Part shown: piece by piece, positions 31,868 to 36,424 of the stretch | Layout: every line of letters begins with the position of its first letter | Position numbering within the stretch: the first letter of the stretch is position 1 | NCBI GenBank assembly: GCA_910586975.1 | Contig: CAJUKX010000027.1 | Coordinates: 1-36,424, forward strand | From: an uncultured Muribaculaceae bacterium | Lineage (GTDB): Bacteria; Bacteroidota; Bacteroidia; Bacteroidales; Muribaculaceae | Direction of reading: 5' to 3' | DNA length: 36,424 bases | Notes under the pieces: model-generated | What the model was told of the DNA's origin: nothing | Seen by the model: only the letters and a program-made list of their open reading frames with translations | Databases searched by the model: none | Program-made: the position numbers and the translations under genes

Positions 31868-33310
31868 ATGATGGAATCAGACGACAACGGCCGCGATGAC
31901 CTTGTAGAACGCTTCAGAGCCGACTTGAGCCGCCCGGTAGGCGAACGCTTTTACTCGGAAGATGAGTTGATAACAATATTTGACCTTGCCGGCGACTCCT
32001 ATGATGACTATATCCGGTCAGAGGTGCTGCTTCTGGGCATGCGCCTGTATCCTGAAAGCGATGAGCTGATGGCCCGTCGCGCTATTTTTTATCGCGATAC
32101 CGACCCCAATTCATTTCAGAGTTTCCTCAAAGACAGCTCGTTTGAGGATCATTCGATGCTGTTTGATATAATGCGACTTTCAAATTTGGGCAAAGGAAAT
32201 GAAGAAGCTCTCGAGCAGGTGGAGCGTTTCATTGAAAATCATCCGCGGCTTGAGGAGGATGAATACGTCATACAGTTTGTGCAGGCTCTTCATGGCATAG
32301 GTCTTGACAGATGGATTGTAGATAATCTTGAAGACCTTAAGTCAAGAGTATCGTATCTGCCTACACTGCTGTATGAGATTGCCATTCTGTCTGATGAATC
32401 CAAGGAGTTCTCTGAAATAGCCGTCAAGGTACTTGAAGAGCTTACAGAGCTTGAACCTTATACCTCTGAATACTGGACCCTGCTGTCGCTGGTGTATTCG
32501 CGCCAAAATCGTGATGAAGACGCACTGAATGCAGTGGAATATGCCTTGGCCATAGACCCTGATAACATAGAGGCTCTTAAGGCCAAGCTGCGTACACTTG
32601 CCAATAAGCCCGACAGTCCGGAAATAGATACATTGCTGCAGCGTATAGGTGAGGCCGACCCCGACGATGCCGACTTTGCTTACATTCGCCTGACTCGTGC
32701 CGAGGAATTGAATGATATTGATCTCATTCATCGTTTGCTCGAATCGTTTACTCCTGCGGTAATGTCTTCGCGACCCATTTTTGTAAAAGCTATACAATAC
32801 GGATACGAAGGCTTGGAGCAGTGGGCCGAATATCTTTATGAAAACGGTATTACCGACATAAGCGACTGGAACGAGCTGGCCGATTATGCATTCTCATGCG
32901 ATAATATCGAAGCTTTGTCAGCTCTGATTAAGGTGTATGAGAAAAAGTCGGGCACCGCGCTCGATCATTCATTCATTGACCTGAGGATGCTCTTCCGCAT
33001 GCACAAGTATGATGTGGCATTGGCCCTGTTTACCGATAATGAGGTGACGGGTGCCATACGCAGTCCCGAGAATCTGATGGAATGTTACGCTATTTATGTG
33101 ATGTCGTTGCTGCGCACCGGCTATCTCAAAGAAGCTGCCGAAGCCTGCGATGCCATGCTGGGCATGATTGCCAATGAGCCAATGTTGCCGGGTTCGAAAA
33201 TCGAGAAGCTGGGTATGCAGAAGTTCCTTGAAGACATAAAAAAACGCTTGAAATCGGTACGGAAAACCGATTGGATGAAATACGACCCTATAGGTCTTGA
33301 CAGAAAATAA
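31868..33310 (+). CDS. TPR-repeat protein, function unknown
   Basis: A 480-residue soluble, acidic, nearly all-helical protein. A clear tetratricopeptide repeat lies at about 203-236 (WTLLSLVYSRQNRDEDALNA, ending AIDPDN), with weaker repeats before (about 110-145) and after. There is no signal peptide or membrane segment, so it is probably cytosolic and binds other proteins. An ATG directly after the first (31871) could also be used. No promoter was recognised between the glnS hairpin and this gene. Similar uncharacterised TPR proteins are common in Bacteroidales. Confidence 0.75.
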   Translation: MMESDDNGRDDLVERFRADLSRPVGERFYSEDELITIFDLAGDSYDDYIRSEVLLLGMRLYPESDELMARRAIFYRDTDPNSFQSFLKDSSFEDHSMLFDIMRLSNLGKGNEEALEQVERFIENHPRLEEDEYVIQFVQALHGIGLDRWIVDNLEDLKSRVSYLPTLLYEIAILSDESKEFSEIAVKVLEELTELEPYTSEYWTLLSLVYSRQNRDEDALNAVEYALAIDPDNIEALKAKLRTLANKPDSPEIDTLLQRIGEADPDDADFAYIRLTRAEELNDIDLIHRLLESFTPAVMSSRPIFVKAIQYGYEGLEQWAEYLYENGITDISDWNELADYAFSCDNIEALSALIKVYEKKSGTALDHSFIDLRMLFRMHKYDVALALFTDNEVTGAIRSPENLMECYAIYVMSLLRTGYLKEAAEACDAMLGMIANEPMLPGSKIEKLGMQKFLEDIKKRLKSVRKTDWMKYDPIGLDRK

Positions 33311-33317
33311 GTATACA

Positions 33318-33357
33318 AAAAACCGGTGGACAATTTCTGTGATGTCCACCGGTTTTT
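33318..33357. terminator. Bidirectional terminator between convergent genes
   Basis: A perfect 15-bp stem, AAAAACCGGTGGACA (33318-33332) with TGTCCACCGGTTTTT (33343-33357), ending the TPR gene and the opposite-strand lipoprotein gene. Confidence 0.92.
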
Positions 33358-33368
33358 ATATGTTTCGT

Positions 33369-33797
33369 TTACTTCTTCAGATCTTCGGCTGTAAACTCGA
33401 GGGTATACAGATATTCATCATCAACCGAATAGTATTCGTAATGGAAGGTAAACCCTTGCTCCAACAGTTTTTTCTCTCTTGGCTGGGTGTTCAGAAAACC
33501 GGCTGCGCTTTCTTTAGCCAATTTTATCTTTTCTTCGCTTGGTTTCTGCACTTCAGGCATAGTATATTTATACTTGTACTTTATGGTGTTGGTGTCATCA
33601 TCGAAGTCCACATCTGTGATAACCAGACCATATCCGGCCGGTACGGGAACTTGCTTTTTGGCCATGGCAAGTTCAGCCTTTACTTCGTCTATGGCTTCCT
33701 TGGGAGGAGTGGGGGTGTTTCCGTTGCCTGAGCATGCCGACAGCAGCAAAAGGATGGCTGCGATAAAAGAGAAGAGAGAGATAGATGTGTACTTCAT
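33369..33797 (-). CDS. Small lipoprotein of unknown function
   Basis: A 142-residue protein with a lipoprotein signal ending LLLLSAC (Cys22). The mature part has a short helix (about 35-50) and then alternating beta-like segments with aromatic residues (KYKYKYTMPE near 74, HYEYYSVDDEYLYTLEF near 119), suggesting a small beta-rich domain. I do not recognise the family. It stands alone, with a promoter-like site upstream and a shared terminator downstream. Confidence 0.7.
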   Translation of the reverse strand: MKYTSISLFSFIAAILLLLSACSGNGNTPTPPKEAIDEVKAELAMAKKQVPVPAGYGLVITDVDFDDDTNTIKYKYKYTMPEVQKPSEEKIKLAKESAAGFLNTQPREKKLLEQGFTFHYEYYSVDDEYLYTLEFTAEDLKK

Positions 33798-33828
33798 AAG
33801 GTATGAATGATTTAGATTATTACTGCCG

Positions 33829-33858
33829 CGAAGTTACGAAAATATCTGAAGATTACAA
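33829..33858 (-). promoter_or_regulatory. Probable promoter of the lipoprotein gene
   Basis: Minus-strand TTG (33856-33858), 19-base spacer and TAACTTCG (33829-33836), one base off the -7 consensus. Confidence 0.5.
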
Positions 33859-33867
33859 CATTTAGAC

Positions 33868-34515
33868 TTACCATTTGAAGGGATTTGTCTGTTTTTCGTG
33901 GCTTATGGTAGTGGCCTCGCCATGTCCGGGCAGTACCAGAGTGTCGTCGGGAAGCGCGTTGAGCAGCTTGTTGTTGACACTTTCAACCAACTGCGAGTGG
34001 TTTCCTCCGGGGTGGTCGGTGCGGCCTATGGTGCCTTTGAACAGTGTATCGCCCGAGATCAAGAACTTGCCATCGGGGCTGTACAGGCATATACCGCCCT
34101 GAGTGTGGCCCGGGGTGTGTATCACCTGCAGTTTTTCCTTGCCTATTTCTATGGTATCGCCCTCGGCCAGAGGTGCGTCAATCATAACATTGGCATGCTC
34201 GCCGCGTATGCCGAACATGCGGGCTTGGGCTGCTATGTTGTCGCCAAGGGTAGCATCGTTGATGTGTGCTGCAACGGGTACACCGTATTTGTCTTTCACA
34301 TAATTTGCGCCGAAACAGTGGTCGATGTGCAGATGGGTGTTTACTATTTCTTTTATCTTGATATGGTTTTCAGAGATAAAGTCGTCAAAACGTTTGATTT
34401 CGGCAGGCGATGCCATGCCGGGGTCTACAACTATGGCTTCGAGTGTAGCTTCATCTATCACAAGATAGGTGCATTCACCAAAGTCGTTGAATATGAATTG
34501 TTTGATTCTAAGCAT
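33868..34515 (-). CDS. Metallo-beta-lactamase-fold hydrolase (glyoxalase II-like)
   Basis: A 215-residue enzyme with the metal-binding motif THLHIDH (60-66), further ligands in HTPGHTQGG and SGDTLF, and GHGEATTISHEKQTNPF at the end. This is the layout of glyoxalase II-like thioester or ester hydrolases. The true substrate is not shown. It lies 8 bases downstream of rsmG and is probably co-transcribed. Confidence 0.87.
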   Translation of the reverse strand: MLRIKQFIFNDFGECTYLVIDEATLEAIVVDPGMASPAEIKRFDDFISENHIKIKEIVNTHLHIDHCFGANYVKDKYGVPVAAHINDATLGDNIAAQARMFGIRGEHANVMIDAPLAEGDTIEIGKEKLQVIHTPGHTQGGICLYSPDGKFLISGDTLFKGTIGRTDHPGGNHSQLVESVNNKLLNALPDDTLVLPGHGEATTISHEKQTNPFKW

Positions 34516-34523
34516 AGTTATAT

Positions 34524-35168
34524 TTATTTTGAAAAAGGAACATACACGAGTTTCTTGGTATCGAAGAAAGGCTCGTTGATGAACTCCTCTACATTAAATT
34601 CTATCACAGGAAGGCGCACCCCGGTCGATTCAGCCGACAGGTCTCCGCCTTTAAGGCATATCAGTCCGTTGGAATATGTATTGCCTTCGGGAGATGCCTG
34701 AGCTATATTGTGCGATATGAGCTTAACGAGTTTGTCGAGAGGCATGACGGCGCGGCTAACCACGTAGTCGTACTTCTGATGGCACTCGCCTACATCGCCG
34801 TGCTGGAAGGTGACATTCTCAAGACCGATTTTTTCGGCTATATCAGCCGCAACCTTCAGCTTCTTGGCTATACGGTCGATAAGATGGAAGCGGCATTGCG
34901 GATACATCACCGCCAAGGGTATGCCGGGGAAGCCGCCGCCGGTACCGAGATCCATGAAGCTTGTGCCGGGTGTGAGCTCTTTCAGGAAAGAAGCTATTAC
35001 CAACGAATGCAGGATATGGTTGGGATACAGATTGTCGATATCCTTGCGCGAGATAACATTGATGTTTGCATTCCACTCAGGGTATAGCTCGCCCATCATG
35101 GCAAATTGCTTCAGCTGTTGTTCCGACAGACCGGGAAAATGTTTTTTTATCAGTTCTATGCCTTCCAT
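34524..35168 (-). CDS. rsmG: 16S rRNA (guanine-527-N7)-methyltransferase
   Basis: A 214-residue SAM-dependent methyltransferase (GidB). The SAM motif is FMDLGTGGGFPGIPLAVMYP (71-90), preceded by the family segment NINVISRKDIDNLYPNHILHSL (about 35-56) and followed by HGDVGECHQKYDYVVSRAVMPL. It methylates G527 in the decoding region; loss gives low-level streptomycin resistance in other bacteria. It leads a two-gene unit with the MBL-fold hydrolase. Confidence 0.95.
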   Translation of the reverse strand: MEGIELIKKHFPGLSEQQLKQFAMMGELYPEWNANINVISRKDIDNLYPNHILHSLVIASFLKELTPGTSFMDLGTGGGFPGIPLAVMYPQCRFHLIDRIAKKLKVAADIAEKIGLENVTFQHGDVGECHQKYDYVVSRAVMPLDKLVKLISHNIAQASPEGNTYSNGLICLKGGDLSAESTGVRLPVIEFNVEEFINEPFFDTKKLVYVPFSK

Positions 35169-35202
35169 ACGAGAAATAACACTTTAGAATCAAATTTTTT
35201 TG

Positions 35203-35210
35203 CAAAGATA
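35203..35210 (-). promoter_or_regulatory. -7 box of rsmG
   Basis: Minus-strand TATCTTTG, 34 bases before the start. The -33 element is weak. Confidence 0.55.
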
Positions 35211-35262
35211 ATCAAATATTGGTAGAAAAGTGTTTTCTTTGTAGTTTAAAACATAACTGACT

Positions 35263-36099
35263 ATGCTTAAAATAGGAAAATATAACACATTGAAAGTATC
35301 ACGCGAGGTTGATTTCGGATACTATCTTACTACCGACGACGGCCGTGAGATATTGCTCCCCCGCAAGTATATGCCCGAAGACAAGGGCGTTGGCGACGAA
35401 ATAGAGGTATTTGTATATACCGACTCGGAAGACCGCCTGATAGCCACCACTGAGGTGCCTTATGCCACTGTGGGCGAGTTTGCTTATCTGCAGGTATCGG
35501 ATGTAAACTCGGCCGGGGCATTCCTTGACTGGGGTATCTCGGGCAAGGATCTGCTGGTGCCGTATTCACAACAGAAATCGCGCATGAAGCAGGGTGGAAT
35601 CTACCTTGTATACGTTTATCTCGACGATGTGAGCAAGAGGGTTGTGGCCACGGCAAAGATAGAGCATTATGTGGGCAACACTATCCCTGAATACCGCCCG
35701 GGGCAGAAAGTGAGCGCGCTCATAGTAGAACATACTCCCATAGGCTATCGTGCCATTGTGGACAACAGCCACTGGGGCATGATTTACGATAATGAAATAT
35801 TCCAACCGCTTGAGATTGAATCGACTGTAAGCGCTTTCGTTAAATCAGTACGCGAGGACTACAAGATAGACCTTACACTGTCAGACAAGGCTGTGAAGCG
35901 CGTAGGCGACCTGAGCGAGCGCATTCTCGAAGCAATTGATGCCGCAGACGGAGAACTGCGCATAACCGATGCTTCAACTCCCGACGAGATACGCGAGGTG
36001 TTCCATTGCTCTAAAAAAGACTTCAAAAAAGCCGTGGGACACCTGTACAAGGAGCAGAAAATACTTCTTGGTGAAGGAATTATAACCCGAGCAAAGTGA
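35263..36099 (+). CDS. CvfB-like S1-domain RNA-binding protein
   Basis: A 278-residue protein with three tandem S1-like domains (about 1-62, 66-135 and 142-212) and a C-terminal winged helix (about 220-278, with TPDEIREVFHCSKKDFKKAV). This is the architecture of CvfB/YitL, which binds RNA and affects virulence gene expression in Staphylococcus. Recognisable stretches are GREILLPRKYMP and GAFLDWGISGKDLLVPYSQQ. It is divergent from rsmG. No full -7 consensus was found before it. Confidence 0.88.
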   Translation: MLKIGKYNTLKVSREVDFGYYLTTDDGREILLPRKYMPEDKGVGDEIEVFVYTDSEDRLIATTEVPYATVGEFAYLQVSDVNSAGAFLDWGISGKDLLVPYSQQKSRMKQGGIYLVYVYLDDVSKRVVATAKIEHYVGNTIPEYRPGQKVSALIVEHTPIGYRAIVDNSHWGMIYDNEIFQPLEIESTVSAFVKSVREDYKIDLTLSDKAVKRVGDLSERILEAIDAADGELRITDASTPDEIREVFHCSKKDFKKAVGHLYKEQKILLGEGIITRAK

Positions 36100-36170
36100 T
36101 TGTAAATTAATGGCATATAAATACGAGTGCCCTCGGTTTAAATTTTTTAACAAAAAAAGTAGATGTAAAA

Positions 36171-36202
36171 TTTGGAAGAGCCGACAAAAGTGGCTAACTT
36201 TG
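36171..36202 (+). promoter_or_regulatory. Promoter of tRNA-Glu
   Basis: TTTG (36171-36174), 20-base spacer, TAACTTTG (36195-36202): a perfect Bacteroidota promoter 12 bases before the tRNA. Confidence 0.85.
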
Positions 36203-36214
36203 CATCTACAAAAA

Positions 36215-36287
36215 GGCGATTTAGTGTAGTGGCCTAGCACGCCACCCTCTCACGGTGGAGACCAGGGTTCGATTCCCTGATTCGCTA
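36215..36287 (+). tRNA. tRNA-Glu (anticodon CTC)
   Basis: The D stem is GTGT/GCAC, the anticodon stem CCACC/GGTGG has loop CTCTCAC (anticodon CTC), and the T stem CAGGG/CCCTG closes TTCGATT. The acceptor GGCGATT faces ATTCGCT, which gives a G1-U72 wobble and a T6-T67 mismatch. The discriminator is A. CCA is not encoded. Confidence 0.9.
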
Positions 36288-36337
36288 CACAAAGCAAAAA
36301 GAGCTGTCCATGCGGACAGCTCTTTTTGCTTTGTGTA
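36286..36337 (+). terminator. 24-bp perfect hairpin terminator after tRNA-Glu
   Basis: Bases 36286-36309 are the exact inverse complement of 36314-36337, with a 4-base loop ATGC. The core GAGCTGTCC/GGACAGCTC is followed by TTTTT. The stem reaches back to the last acceptor base and the discriminator of the tRNA. The remaining 87 bases to the window end hold nothing I can identify. Confidence 0.92.
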
Positions 36338-36424
36338 CGGTGTCAAGACAGTATGTAACCCTTTTTCTTGGGTCAATGTAAAAACCCGGTTGAAGTGTTA
36401 AAAGAGGAAGAGAAATTTCTTTAA

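Noticed and set aside
1..36424. CRISPR arrays, rRNA genes, prophage or integrative element boundaries
   Set aside because: No regularly spaced repeats, no rRNA sequence, and no integrase, relaxase or attachment repeats were found at the three tRNA genes.

Overview
This window looks like a chromosomal segment of a Bacteroidales bacterium, plausibly of the Muribaculaceae or a neighbouring gut family. The reasons are many promoters of the Bacteroidota form TTTG-N19/20-TAnnTTTG, start codons mostly without Shine-Dalgarno sequences, a SUF operon of the sufB-C-D-S type, ATP-dependent PckA, GlnS, a DUF4954 protein and lipoproteins with Bacteroidota-style signals. Nearly all genes are housekeeping or envelope genes. 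No rRNA, CRISPR array, phage or intact transposase was seen.

Layout. 1-1.6 kb: tail of an upstream gene and a hipBA toxin-antitoxin pair. 1.7-2.6 kb: tRNA-Cys and a TrmH-type RNA methyltransferase. 2.7-8.1 kb: an efflux operon (tolC-like, hlyD-like, two ABC-2 permeases) with a structured leader carrying a 20-codon open frame. 8.2-9.1 kb: a candidate small RNA and a DUF3800 gene. 9.2-12.6 kb: DUF4954 protein and tilS. 12.6-15.4 kb: a secreted six-hairpin glycosidase and a secreted deaminase-fold protein lacking zinc ligands. 15.5-18 kb: tRNA-Arg, a muramidase lipoprotein and pepD. 18.1-20.2 kb: a small membrane protein, an OmpH/Skp-like lipoprotein and a BASS-type transporter. 20.3-27.8 kb, minus strand: rpsA, then cvpA-sufB-sufC-sufD-sufS. 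27.9-31.8 kb: divergent pckA and glnS. 31.9-36.1 kb: TPR protein, a lipoprotein, an MBL-fold hydrolase, rsmG and a CvfB-like protein. 36.2 kb: tRNA-Glu with a very long terminator hairpin.

The most unusual signal is a family of four short non-autonomous elements (6519-6865, 19016-19221, 23456-23661, 29890-30078). Each has terminal inverted repeats and one long imperfect hairpin. The hairpin tip always has the form GARGGAG - short stem - GACTGA. The tip stems differ in sequence but stay paired, and the constant flanks can form two tandem G.A/A.G modules around two normal pairs. Three copies are flanked by 3-bp TAA or TTA duplications. One copy sits at a stop codon inside the efflux operon, one rewrites the end of sufD inside the suf operon, one fills the space before the BASS gene, and one forms the glnS leader. 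Other points of interest are the efflux-operon leader peptide, the zinc-less deaminase-like protein, the candidate small RNA and the absence of an ATPase gene beside the two ABC-2 permeases.

All calls were made by reading the sequence by eye. Family names rest on recognised motifs and not on database searches.
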